Assembly (NCBI GenBank): GCA_021849615.1
Contig: JAJZSQ010000006.1
Coordinates: 1 to 59,212, forward strand
Origin: Pseudomonadota bacterium
GTDB taxonomy: Bacteria > Pseudomonadota > Gammaproteobacteria > Steroidobacterales > Steroidobacteraceae
DNA: 59,212 bases
Direction: 5' to 3'
The notes beneath the pieces were generated by a model. It searched no databases. It worked only from the letters and a program-made list of their open reading frames with translations, and had not been told where the DNA came from. Positions within the stretch are counted from its first letter, which is position 1; each line of letters starts with the position of its first letter. Shown piece after piece: positions 46,367 to 54,042 of this stretch. A program made the position numbers and the translations under genes.

Positions 46367-47535
46367 TGGCTCAGGGCGGGAACCTGTCGGGCGAGCGTGT
46401 CAACGCGGTGTGCGAGCGCATTCGAGTGCTGATCGTGGACGATTCGGCGCTGGTGAGAACGCTGCTGACGGAAATGCTGAGCGCTGCACGCGATATCGAG
46501 GTCGTCGGAGCTGCTGCGGATGCGCATGCCGCGCGGGAGAAGATCAAGCGCCTCAATCCCGACGTCATCACGCTCGATGTCGAAATGCCACGCATGGACG
46601 GCATCACCTTCCTGCGCAACCTGATGCGCTTGCGCCCCATGCCCGTGGTCATGGTTTCCTCGCTGACCGAGCGCGGCGCCGATGTGACCCTGGATGCGCT
46701 TTCGCTCGGGGCCGTCGATTACCTGCCCAAGCCGAAGATTGATCTGGCGGCGACATTTGCTGAATATGGCAATGAATTGGCGGACAAGATCCGCACAGCC
46801 GCCCGCGCGAGCGTGCGCGCACTCGATCCTCGGCGCATCGCGCCACGCCCCCCCGGGCCGGCACACAGCGTCGATGCCGTATTGCCACGCGGCGGAGCAG
46901 CGCGGCCCTTACGGACCACCGATCGGATCATTGCCATCGGCGCCTCGACGGGCGGCACAGAGGCCATCAAGGAAGTGCTCACCCGCCTCCCTCCCGACAG
47001 CCCTGGGGTGGTGATCACGCAGCACATCCCGAAAGCTTTCAGCGGGCCATTTGCTCGACGCATGAACGATTGCTGCGCCGTTTCTGTCATGGAGGCGCAG
47101 GACGGGCAGCAAGTCCTCGCAGGACACGTGTACATTGCGCCGGGCGATCAGCATCTGATGGTCATCCGCGATGGCGCCCGCTACATTTGCCGCCTCGACG
47201 ACGGCGTTCCGGTCAACCGGCACAAGCCGTCGGTGGATGTACTCTTTCGCTCCGTCGCCCAGAACGTCGGCCGCAACGCGATCGGGGCAATTCTCACGGG
47301 CATGGGCAAGGACGGGGCCCGCGGTCTGAAGGAGATGCTCGACAACGGCAGTCACACCATCGCCCAGGACGAGGCGTCGAGCGTCGTGTGGGGCATGCCG
47401 GGCGAGGCGGTCGCCATCGGCGCCGCCGAACATGTCATACCTTTGGAGAACGTGGCTGCCAAAATCCTTTCGTTGGCCGACACCATGGACATTACGCGCG
47501 AGTCCCGAGCGGCGCAGGACTCGAGCGCCAGGTGA
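46363..47535 (+). CDS. cheB: CheB: receptor methylesterase/deamidase response regulator
   Basis: A 390-residue protein. The receiver domain has phosphoacceptor D72 in [16 protein letters not shown]. The methylesterase domain shows the catalytic Ser in [15 protein letters not shown], His in [11 protein letters not shown] and Asp in [16 protein letters not shown]. The ATG overlaps the cheD stop. Confidence 0.96.
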   Translation: MMAQGGNLSGERVNAVCERIRVLIVDDSALVRTLLTEMLSAARDIEVVGAAADAHAAREKIKRLNPDVITLDVEMPRMDGITFLRNLMRLRPMPVVMVSSLTERGADVTLDALSLGAVDYLPKPKIDLAATFAEYGNELADKIRTAARASVRALDPRRIAPRPPGPAHSVDAVLPRGGAARPLRTTDRIIAIGASTGGTEAIKEVLTRLPPDSPGVVITQHIPKAFSGPFARRMNDCCAVSVMEAQDGQQVLAGHVYIAPGDQHLMVIRDGARYICRLDDGVPVNRHKPSVDVLFRSVAQNVGRNAIGAILTGMGKDGARGLKEMLDNGSHTIAQDEASSVVWGMPGEAVAIGAAEHVIPLENVAAKILSLADTMDITRESRAAQDSSAR

Positions 47536-47562
47536 GCAGTGGACGAGATTGGCAAGACGCTA

Positions 47563-47589
47563 TCAAGTCCCATCGCTTCCCGCCGATAC
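47563..47589 (+). promoter_or_regulatory. Sigma-28 (FliA) promoter of the HDOD genes
   Basis: TCAAGTCC-N11-GCCGATAC has the exact FliA layout and lies 26 bases before the TTG start of the first HDOD gene, after the cheB stop. The leader retains a GAGG ribosome site. Confidence 0.82.
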
Positions 47590-47614
47590 ACAGATGTAAG
47601 ACGAGGCCGCCGCT

Positions 47615-48508
47615 TTGAGTACTCCCGCTGAAGAGATTTCCCCCACCACCGCTGCCGTCGGCAGTTCGGACGTCTTTGCCTTCGTACAGGAACTTGCGGC
47701 CGAACTGTCCAAAGGCAAGGTGGAACTGCCGAGCTTCCCGGATATCGCGCTGCGCGTCCGCCAGGTACTCGCCGACGATGAGGTAACCCAGGAGAAGGTC
47801 ACTCGCATCGTCGGCTCCGAGCCGATGCTCGCCGCGCGTTTGCTGCAGATCGCCAATTCGGCCGCGATCAATTTCAGTGGCCGCCCGATCATAGAGCTGC
47901 GCAGCGCCATTGCCCGGCTCGGGTTCAATATGGTGCGCAGCGCGGCCATCGCCTTTGCAATGTCGCAGCTCAAGAAGAGCGAGAATCTGAAAGGTCTGGA
48001 GCAGCCGCTCGATGACCTTTGGCGCACGAGCGCCGCAGTCGCTGCGATGTCGTACGTGGTCGCCAAACGGTTCAGCCGGGTCAACCCGGACACCGCGATG
48101 CTCGGCGGCCTGCTGCACGGCATCGGCAAACTGTACATCCTCACCCGCGTCACCAGCTATCCCAATCTGCTCTCCGATCAGGCCACGTACGCCACCATCG
48201 TGCGCGACTGGCATGCCTCGATCGCCAAGGCGCTGCTGGAGAATTGGGAAATGGCCGGGGAAATCGTGGAGGCAGTCAGTCAATACGAGGACCTGGAACG
48301 CAAGCATGCGGGACCGCCCGATCTGACCGATGTGCTCACCGTGAGCCAGTTGCTCAGCGCATTCAAAGATCACCCGGAGACGCTGGAACTGAATATGCAC
48401 GACGTGACGGCCTGCCGCCGGCTTGGCATCGATTCGGCGAGCTATGCGAATCTCATCGAGGAATCGGACCACGAGATCACCGCGCTGCGCGATGCTCTCG
48501 GGGTGTGA
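47615..48508 (+). CDS. HDOD-domain protein, copy 1
   Basis: A 297-residue signalling protein of the HDOD family: FVQELAAELSKGKVELPSFPDIALRVRQVL, then IVGSEPMLAARLLQIANSAA and LRSAIARLGFNMVRSAAIAFAMSQL. HDOD proteins lack the full metal-binding HD set; here one histidine remains in LLHGIGKLYIL. The start is TTG at 47615 with GAGG eight bases upstream. Family members regulate motility and stress in xanthomonads and other proteobacteria; the mechanism is not known. Confidence 0.9.
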   Translation: MSTPAEEISPTTAAVGSSDVFAFVQELAAELSKGKVELPSFPDIALRVRQVLADDEVTQEKVTRIVGSEPMLAARLLQIANSAAINFSGRPIIELRSAIARLGFNMVRSAAIAFAMSQLKKSENLKGLEQPLDDLWRTSAAVAAMSYVVAKRFSRVNPDTAMLGGLLHGIGKLYILTRVTSYPNLLSDQATYATIVRDWHASIAKALLENWEMAGEIVEAVSQYEDLERKHAGPPDLTDVLTVSQLLSAFKDHPETLELNMHDVTACRRLGIDSASYANLIEESDHEITALRDALGV

Positions 48509-48534
48509 ACTCGGCCGTGCAGGATGATCTGCCC

Positions 48535-49434
48535 ATGCAGCCGCAATTGAACACTGAGACCGGCAGAATCTCGGCGATGGCTCCGACCGCGGACCAGGAT
48601 ATTGCCTTCTCATTCGTACGCGAGCTCGCCTCGGAGCTGTCCGGCGGCAAGGTCGAGCTCCCCGGGTTCCCGCATATCGTGATGCGGGTACAACGCGTGC
48701 TGAGCGACCCCAACGCCGATCTTGGCCGCATCGTACGCGTCATCGGTGGTGAACCGGTCCTCGCCACCCAACTGATGCGCATGGCCAATTCGGTGGCGCT
48801 CAATCCAGGCACCCTGCCGGTCTCAGATTTACGCTCCGCCGTGGCCCGCGTCGGGCTCGACATCGTGCGTTCGGCAACCATCGCCTTCGCGGTACGGCAG
48901 CTGCGCGGGGCGACCGCGCTGCGTGGCATGGAAGCGCAGCTCGGGGATCTGTGGAAGCGCAGCGTGCAGGTCGCAAGTCTCAGTTTCGTGATCGCCCGGC
49001 GCCAGACGGGGGTGACGCCCGACACCGCGCTGCTGTGTGGCCTGCTACAAGGCGTCGGGCGCCTCTACATCCTCACGCGTGCAAGTGCTCACCGTTCACT
49101 GTTCCACGACGCTGCCGCATATCGGGCGATTGAGCAGGCATGGCACTTGAGCATCGCCGCCGCGCTGCTCGAGAACTGGAGCATGGCGGATGAGATCGTC
49201 CAGGCCGTCCAGGAGTCCGAGAATTACGAGCGCGATGCGCGCGGCCCGGTGACGCTGACCGACGTGCTGATCGCCGGGACGCTGCTCGCAGACCTCGACG
49301 ATGAGGAAGACCTGCGCCAGCGGCTGGGCGAGGCGCGCCCGCTGCAGCGTCTGCAGCTCGCACCGCTCGCGTGCGAAACGCTGCTAGAGGAATCCGCCCA
49401 GGAGATCGCCGCCCTGCACGAAGCGCTAGGGTAA
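48535..49434 (+). CDS. HDOD-domain protein, copy 2
   Basis: A 299-residue paralogue of the preceding gene over its whole length: FVRELASELSGGKVELPGFPHIVMRVQRVL, then IGGEPVLATQLMRMANSVALN. The equivalent of the residual histidine in copy 1 is lost (LLQGVGRLYIL). ATG 48535 was chosen; GTG 48505, overlapping the previous stop, is an alternative. Confidence 0.9.
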   Translation: MQPQLNTETGRISAMAPTADQDIAFSFVRELASELSGGKVELPGFPHIVMRVQRVLSDPNADLGRIVRVIGGEPVLATQLMRMANSVALNPGTLPVSDLRSAVARVGLDIVRSATIAFAVRQLRGATALRGMEAQLGDLWKRSVQVASLSFVIARRQTGVTPDTALLCGLLQGVGRLYILTRASAHRSLFHDAAAYRAIEQAWHLSIAAALLENWSMADEIVQAVQESENYERDARGPVTLTDVLIAGTLLADLDDEEDLRQRLGEARPLQRLQLAPLACETLLEESAQEIAALHEALG

Positions 49435-49443
49435 AGTCATCGG

Positions 49444-49456
49444 CGCCCTCCGGGCG
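49444..49456. terminator. Small hairpin in the convergent HDOD/formyltransferase gap
   Basis: CGCCC-TCC-GGGCG forms a 5-bp stem ten bases after the HDOD stop, between convergent genes. There is no T-tract, so termination is uncertain. Confidence 0.35.
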
Positions 49457-49464
49457 AGACAAAT

Positions 49465-50322
49465 CTACCGGCCGATCCGCTGGGCCAGCGCGCCCGGTGC
49501 GATCAGACTCCATTCCAGCAGGCCGACGTAGCCGTCGCGCGCAGCCACCACCAGGCGCATCGCGGAGTTATGGGCCACCGTCCCGGGTGCAAGGGTGTGC
49601 TTTGCCTCCCAGGCCACGGCTCGGCGCACGTAGACCTGAGCCTCGGCGACCTTGGCCAGGCATTCGTACTCGCCGAAGGCACGAACGGTGCGCATGATGC
49701 GCTCGACCGGCTGATTGAAGTCCAGGGTGCGCTCCGCGTCAGTAAAGAGCTTCCAGTAACTCCCCTCACCCTGGGCCGTCGCGTCGCGCCACAGTGCCTC
49801 GAAATTGCGGGCGACCCGGCCAGCGAGTGCGCCTGATGCCAACTGAGTCTTCAAATCCAAAGACTCGTGACACTCCTCCGGTGCGATCGGGAAGGTCTCC
49901 TGCGCGAGAATGTCTCCGCTGTCGAAACGCGCCGTGAGCTTGTGGCAGCTGATTCCCCAGCGGGTGTGCCCGTCGAGGATCGCGCGCACCAGCGGATAGG
50001 CACCACGGCCGATCGGCAGTGGCGAGGGATGAAAATTGACCGCGTAACGCAGATGGGGCTGCCAGTCGCCGATCCGCCACCGGTAGCTCGCCACCACGAG
50101 CGCATCGCAGCCGCGGGCATTCAGGTCGAGCAGATCCGAATCGACCATGCGCGAGATCTGCACCGGAATATCGAGCTGCTGCGCGCGCTCGAGCGAGAGT
50201 TTATTGTGGAAGATGCGGTCGTCGACCGAGGATGTGAACAGCTTCACCGGCTGCCAGCCGGCCGCCAGAAACGCCTCGAGCACAGGCAAGTAGCGGTCGG
50301 TCAGCGTGATCGCAAAGCGCAT
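49465..50322 (-). CDS. Formyltransferase-family protein (Fmt-like), substrate unknown
   Basis: A 285-residue protein with the formyl-transferase fold and the active-site pattern NFHPSPLP...GISCHKL...FDSGDILAQETF, preserving the Asn-His-Asp triad of Fmt-type enzymes. The C-terminal part, from about residue 190, resembles a short Fmt C-terminal domain. It is co-directional with flgA-flgM-flgN but separated by 206 bases, and is not next to def. A role in tRNA, sugar or protein formylation cannot be decided; flagellar islands often carry glycan-modification genes. Confidence 0.75.
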   Translation of the reverse strand: MRFAITLTDRYLPVLEAFLAAGWQPVKLFTSSVDDRIFHNKLSLERAQQLDIPVQISRMVDSDLLDLNARGCDALVVASYRWRIGDWQPHLRYAVNFHPSPLPIGRGAYPLVRAILDGHTRWGISCHKLTARFDSGDILAQETFPIAPEECHESLDLKTQLASGALAGRVARNFEALWRDATAQGEGSYWKLFTDAERTLDFNQPVERIMRTVRAFGEYECLAKVAEAQVYVRRAVAWEAKHTLAPGTVAHNSAMRLVVAARDGYVGLLEWSLIAPGALAQRIGR

Positions 50323-50528
50323 GGCAGCTCCGAGGGCTCACGAGCGCGGAATCTTAATCCACGAACACCGGGATTCGCGAGCGCCGCGGGGTGAGGAAGC
50401 ACCGTGCGGGCGCAGGGGCCCAGAGGATGTGGTAGATGGCCCTTCAGGCCGGTCGTTTCTCTCGGCCCAGCAGGGCACCGGACTGAACGGCCGGTGAGAC
50501 GCAAATCGCGCCCAATTGCGCCAGTAGG
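50323..50528. other. 206-base gap between flgN and the formyltransferase gene
   Basis: No coding region, promoter box or T-tract terminator is seen on either strand. It contains only short GC-rich repeats such as GGCC-N5-GGCC. Confidence 0.4.
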
Positions 50529-51014
50529 TCAGGCTGCCCCGAGGACGCGACCCGAACGGATCGATGCGACTCCATAGCCGCGCGGTCCGTAAGTATCCGT
50601 GCGCGTCGGCCGGCCGGTCAACGTCCCGAGCAGGCTTTCCACCCGCTTCAGCCGCGCCGTCACGAGCACGCCGTTGTGGTCATTGAGTTCGCGGCAGCGC
50701 ACTGCGCGGGTCGCGCAATCGCGCAATGACTCAGTCAGCATGCCTCGCGGGTCGCACCATGCCATCACCGACTCCAGTCCCGCCCGGTCGGCGGCGAAGC
50801 CGTGCATGGCGCACAGCGAGCGGCGCTGCTCTTCGAGCCGAGCCAGCGCGCCCATGCGTTCCTGGCGCGCCCGCGTCGTCTGCTCGATTTCCAGGATGTC
50901 CGAGCCTTCAAGAATGCCGGCCTCGCGGCTGAGCAGCTGCTCGAGCTCAGCCAGCAGCGTCGACTCTTCCCGAAACAGTTCGGTCAGGTGTTCGCGGCAG
51001 ACGTGCGGATCCAT
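50529..51014 (-). CDS. flgN: FlgN: hook-associated protein chaperone
   Basis: A 161-residue helical chaperone for FlgK/FlgL, with LFREESTLLAELEQLLSREAGILEGSD and an NGVLVTARLKRVESLLGTLTG segment close to the FlgN C-terminus. An ideal GGAGG precedes its ATG, and it begins four bases after flgM. Confidence 0.9.
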   Translation of the reverse strand: MDPHVCREHLTELFREESTLLAELEQLLSREAGILEGSDILEIEQTTRARQERMGALARLEEQRRSLCAMHGFAADRAGLESVMAWCDPRGMLTESLRDCATRAVRCRELNDHNGVLVTARLKRVESLLGTLTGRPTRTDTYGPRGYGVASIRSGRVLGAA

Positions 51015-51017
51015 CGA

Positions 51018-51347
51018 TCAACCTCCGTGGATCTGCGCCAGCGTCTGCTCGGATTGCATCAGTTGACTGGCCACGACGTGCGGCTGAACCGTATAGGTGC
51101 CGCTGTCGATGGCCGACTGCAACTGCGCGACACGGCCGGAATTCACCGCCGGCAGCGAGCTCAGATGCTGGGCCAGACCCGAGAGGAAACTGGCGGAATC
51201 GGTGATATGAACGTCCGAGCCGCCCGAATGCGCTGCCGCCGTCGATCCCGACGCCTGGCCGCTAGCCGCCTCGGCCGCGCGCCGCGCACCCGCGCCGGTG
51301 TCGACCACCGCCGGAGCGCCATTTAAGCCGTTGATTTTGCTCGACAT
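51018..51347 (-). CDS. flgM: FlgM: anti-sigma-28 factor
   Basis: Inhibits FliA until exported through the finished hook. Its 109 residues begin MSSKINGLNG, are low complexity to about residue 45, and contain the FliA-binding C-terminal half (VHITDSASFLSGLAQHLSSLPAVNSGRVAQLQSAIDSGTYTVQPHVVASQLMQSEQTL in pieces). ATG 51347 has GGAG upstream; a GTG one codon earlier is less likely. It has its own FliA promoter. Confidence 0.94.
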   Translation of the reverse strand: MSSKINGLNGAPAVVDTGAGARRAAEAASGQASGSTAAAHSGGSDVHITDSASFLSGLAQHLSSLPAVNSGRVAQLQSAIDSGTYTVQPHVVASQLMQSEQTLAQIHGG

Positions 51348-51376
51348 CACTGCTCTCCTCGAGCACCCTTGTCCTG

Positions 51377-51403
51377 GTATCGGCGTGCTGCGAGGAAACT
51401 TTA
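51377..51403 (-). promoter_or_regulatory. Sigma-28 (FliA) promoter of flgM
   Basis: The minus strand reads TAAAGTTT-N11-GCCGATAC, with the full enteric -35 consensus. Its first three bases are the flgA stop codon. The predicted start is near 51370, about 23 bases before the flgM ATG. Confidence 0.9.
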
Positions 51404-52132
51404 GGGTGAGACATAAACCACGTGAGCATCCCCTACTGTGCCCTGCACGACCTTCTTGGATGCCGGGTTCTGGACCCGGATGAGCTCGCCGTAGCGTCCA
51501 TCCTGCAGTGCCACCCCCGTGGCGCGAACCTCGATCCCGTCGATCGAGGCAATCAAGGTCACCTGCTGCCCCTGGCGCACCATGAAATCTGCCAGCAGAT
51601 CACTGGCGTGCAGCACGGCACCGGCCGGCATCGGGTGGCGTAACGTGCTGCGCGAAAGCAGCGCCAAATTTGTGACGTATCCGGCCGCGACACCGGACAC
51701 GAGCCGCGTCTCGGGTGCCAGATCCGCCCTCGTGAGCTGCGCCCCGGCATTCTCCGGCTGGCGCAAAGCCCAAACGTCGATGCGCGATTCGATACTCACC
51801 GGAACATAGAGCGTCCAATGGGCGCCGGCATGGCATCCGACCGAAATGGACATATTCGGCTGCAACCGCGCGCCGGCGAGCATTCCGGCCTGTAAGGGAC
51901 CCTGACAGCGCGCAAGCCGCAGACGCGAGTCGAGCGCACCGGCATGGACCACGATGCTCTGTTCGCCAGGGGGCATTTGCGACCGCACGAACTGCTCGGC
52001 CGCATGACGGATGCTCGCGATCGGCTCCACGGCCCCGCGGGCAAGCCCGGCACAGCCGATTACCAGGAGACAGAATCCTGCCGCAGCCGCGGACCGGCGC
52101 GAACGACGACAAAATGACGCATATGCTTTCAT
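51401..52132 (-). CDS. flgA: FlgA: P-ring assembly chaperone
   Basis: A 243-residue periplasmic protein with signal peptide (CRRSRRSAAAAGFCLLVIGCAGLARG) and the C-terminal SAF/FlgA region with PVSIESRIDVWALRQ, LTRADLAPETRLVSG and IASIDGIEVRATGVALQDGRYGELIRVQNPASKKVVQGTV in pieces. It chaperones FlgI. ATG 52132 was chosen as the start of the signal peptide. Confidence 0.92.
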   Translation of the reverse strand: MKAYASFCRRSRRSAAAAGFCLLVIGCAGLARGAVEPIASIRHAAEQFVRSQMPPGEQSIVVHAGALDSRLRLARCQGPLQAGMLAGARLQPNMSISVGCHAGAHWTLYVPVSIESRIDVWALRQPENAGAQLTRADLAPETRLVSGVAAGYVTNLALLSRSTLRHPMPAGAVLHASDLLADFMVRQGQQVTLIASIDGIEVRATGVALQDGRYGELIRVQNPASKKVVQGTVGDAHVVYVSP

Positions 52133-52144
52133 GCCTGAACAGGA

Positions 52145-52160
52145 TGCAAACGCCGGGCCA
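52145..52160 (-). promoter_or_regulatory. Candidate sigma-54 promoter of flgA
   Basis: The minus strand reads TGGCCCG-N4-TTGCA with the proper ten-base GG-GC spacing. It ends only 12 bases before the flgA ATG, implying a nearly leaderless transcript. Confidence 0.55.
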
Positions 52161-52286
52161 AATGGCACTCATCATCTTTACGGTTCCGGCACTGCGGCTT
52201 AAGTCTCGGCCGCACGGGCCGCTAACTCTGCCCAGCGCCGCAGCCTTCCCGCACCTGCCGCAGCCGGCAATCCTCCGCCGCGCAGC

Positions 52287-52319
52287 CGTGAACCACGTCA
52301 CACTCCCCGACGGTTCACG
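52287..52319. promoter_or_regulatory. Inverted repeat upstream of the flgB promoter (candidate activator site)
   Basis: CGTGAACC-N17-GGTTCACG has perfect 8-bp arms. Its centre lies about 79 bases upstream of the predicted flgB start, the usual location of a sigma-54 activator site. Confidence 0.55.
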
Positions 52320-52355
52320 CCGCCCAATCCGCACCAAACGGCTGTTTTAGCTCAT

Positions 52356-52371
52356 TGGCACGCGTCTTGCT
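52356..52371 (+). promoter_or_regulatory. Sigma-54 promoter of the flgB operon
   Basis: TGGCACG-N4-TTGCT matches the sigma-54 consensus at every specified position. The predicted start is near 52382, about 28 bases before flgB. Confidence 0.9.
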
Positions 52372-52409
52372 GCATCTCCGGCAGGTTTCCTTACCGCCGG
52401 TTTTCCGAC

Positions 52410-52841
52410 ATGCCGTTCAACCTCAACACCTACCTTGGCGTCCAGCCCGATGCCCTGCAGGTGTATTCCAAGCGAGCTGAGGTACTCGCGGCGAATCTGG
52501 CCAACGCGGATACGCCCGGATACAAGGCGCGTGACATCGACTTCCGCTCAGCCCTTGCGGCCGCCTATCCGCAAACCGGCACAAACGGCACCAGCGGCGG
52601 CGCGCTGCAGATGACCACGGACAACACTCTCGACGTCACCGCCCCGACGACACCCGGAGGCTTGTCCACGGCGCAATTCCTCAAGTACCGAATACCGCTC
52701 GCGCCCTCTCTCGACGGCAATACGGTCAGCTCTCAGCTCGAGGAGGCCAAGTTCGCCCAGAACACCGTGCGCTACCAGGCCGCGCTGACTTTCCTCGAAC
52801 AGCGCTTCACGCAACTTAAGACCGCGATCACCGGGCAATAA
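52410..52841 (+). CDS. flgB: FlgB: proximal rod protein
   Basis: A 143-residue rod protein with the VLAANLANADTPGYKARDIDF motif near the N-terminus and the C-terminal NTVRYQAALTFLEQRFTQLKTAI. It has no strong ribosome site. It is the first gene of flgBCDEFGHIJ. Confidence 0.95.
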   Translation: MPFNLNTYLGVQPDALQVYSKRAEVLAANLANADTPGYKARDIDFRSALAAAYPQTGTNGTSGGALQMTTDNTLDVTAPTTPGGLSTAQFLKYRIPLAPSLDGNTVSSQLEEAKFAQNTVRYQAALTFLEQRFTQLKTAITGQ

Positions 52842-52870
52842 CCCCCACCACAGACTTTCGCAGGCTTGTC

Positions 52871-53305
52871 ATGGCACTCTTCAACATCTTCAACATCGCC
52901 GGTTCGGGTATGTCCGCCGAATCGGTCCGATTGAATACGGTCGCCAGCAACCTCGCCAACGCCGACAGCGTCAGCAGCAGCGCTAGCACCGCCTACAAAG
53001 CGCGCTTCCCGGTCTTCCAGGCCGTGCAGGCAGCCCTGACCCCGGGCGAACCCGCCACACTGCAGGGCGCAGACGCATCGGTCGCCGTCAATGGCATCGT
53101 CCAGAGCAACGCGCCGGTGACGGCTCGCTACGAGCCTGGAAACCCGATGGCCGACGCAAAGGGCTACGTCTATTCCTCAAACGTCAACGTCGTCGAGCAG
53201 ATGGTCGACATGATCTCCGCGTCGCGTTCCTATCAGAACGACGCTCAGGTCCTGAACACCTCGAAGACGCTGGCGATCGACACTTTGAAACTCGGCCAGA
53301 TTTAA
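52871..53305 (+). CDS. flgC: FlgC: proximal rod protein
   Basis: A 144-residue rod protein, with MSAESVRLNTVASNLANADS and the C-terminal YVYSSNVNVVEQMVDMISASRSYQNDAQVLNTSK typical of FlgC. Confidence 0.95.
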   Translation: MALFNIFNIAGSGMSAESVRLNTVASNLANADSVSSSASTAYKARFPVFQAVQAALTPGEPATLQGADASVAVNGIVQSNAPVTARYEPGNPMADAKGYVYSSNVNVVEQMVDMISASRSYQNDAQVLNTSKTLAIDTLKLGQI

Positions 53306-53334
53306 CCGCTCAAGCCGCACCGGGAACCCACGCA

Positions 53335-54030
53335 ATGTCATACAACTCCATCAGTGCTTTTGCCGCCCAGACTGCCGCCAATGCGGCCGCGTCGGCGAGC
53401 TCCAGCAGCAGCTCCGCCGGCAGCGCCAACAGCTCGCTCGCACTCACCCAGAACGATTTTCTGCAGCTGCTGGTGACGCAGATGCAAAATCAGGATCCAA
53501 CCCAGCCGACGAATCCGAGCCAGTTCGTCAACGAGTTCTCGGCGCTGAGCGAAGTGAGCGGCATCAGCAGCATGTCGAACTCGATGAGCGCGCTGTCGAA
53601 CTCCATGTCCTCCGCGCAGATCCTCAGCGGCACCAACCTGATCGGCCACACCGTAATCGCCTCGGGCAATTCCGCCTCGCTCACCGCCGGCGGAAGCATC
53701 ACCGGGGCCGTCAACGTTCCGGCGGGCACGACCGCACTCACCGTGCAGGTCACGGACGCCAGCGGCCAGCTGGTGAAAACGTTCTCGGTCCCTCCGCAGA
53801 GCGGCGTCACTCCGTTCACGTGGGACGGAACGACGAACTCGGGCGGCACCGCCCCTGCCGGCACGTATAACTTCAATATCTCCGCAACCACGAATGGCGC
53901 GCAATCCTCGCTCACCCCGGAGCTCGCCTACCAGGTGAACAGCGTGACACTCGACCCGTCCACGAACAGTCTGACACTGAACACCAATGGCGGGTCGCTG
54001 CCCTTAAGCGCCGTCAGCCAGGTCATGTAA
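53335..54030 (+). CDS. flgD: FlgD: hook-capping protein
   Basis: A 231-residue scaffolding cap for hook growth. It has a Ser-rich N-terminus, the LTQNDFLQLLVTQMQNQDPTQPTNPSQFVNEFSALS signature in pieces, and a beta-rich Ig-like C-terminal part with PFTWDGTTNSGGTAPAGTYNF. Confidence 0.94.
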   Translation: MSYNSISAFAAQTAANAAASASSSSSSAGSANSSLALTQNDFLQLLVTQMQNQDPTQPTNPSQFVNEFSALSEVSGISSMSNSMSALSNSMSSAQILSGTNLIGHTVIASGNSASLTAGGSITGAVNVPAGTTALTVQVTDASGQLVKTFSVPPQSGVTPFTWDGTTNSGGTAPAGTYNFNISATTNGAQSSLTPELAYQVNSVTLDPSTNSLTLNTNGGSLPLSAVSQVM

Positions 54031-54042
54031 GGAGCCAAACCC

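Larger units (their letters stand above)
52133..52409. promoter_or_regulatory. 277-base divergent control region between flgA and flgB
   Basis: No gene is supported. The region contains the candidate flgA sigma-54 promoter, an 8-bp inverted repeat and the strong flgB sigma-54 promoter. Confidence 0.65.
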
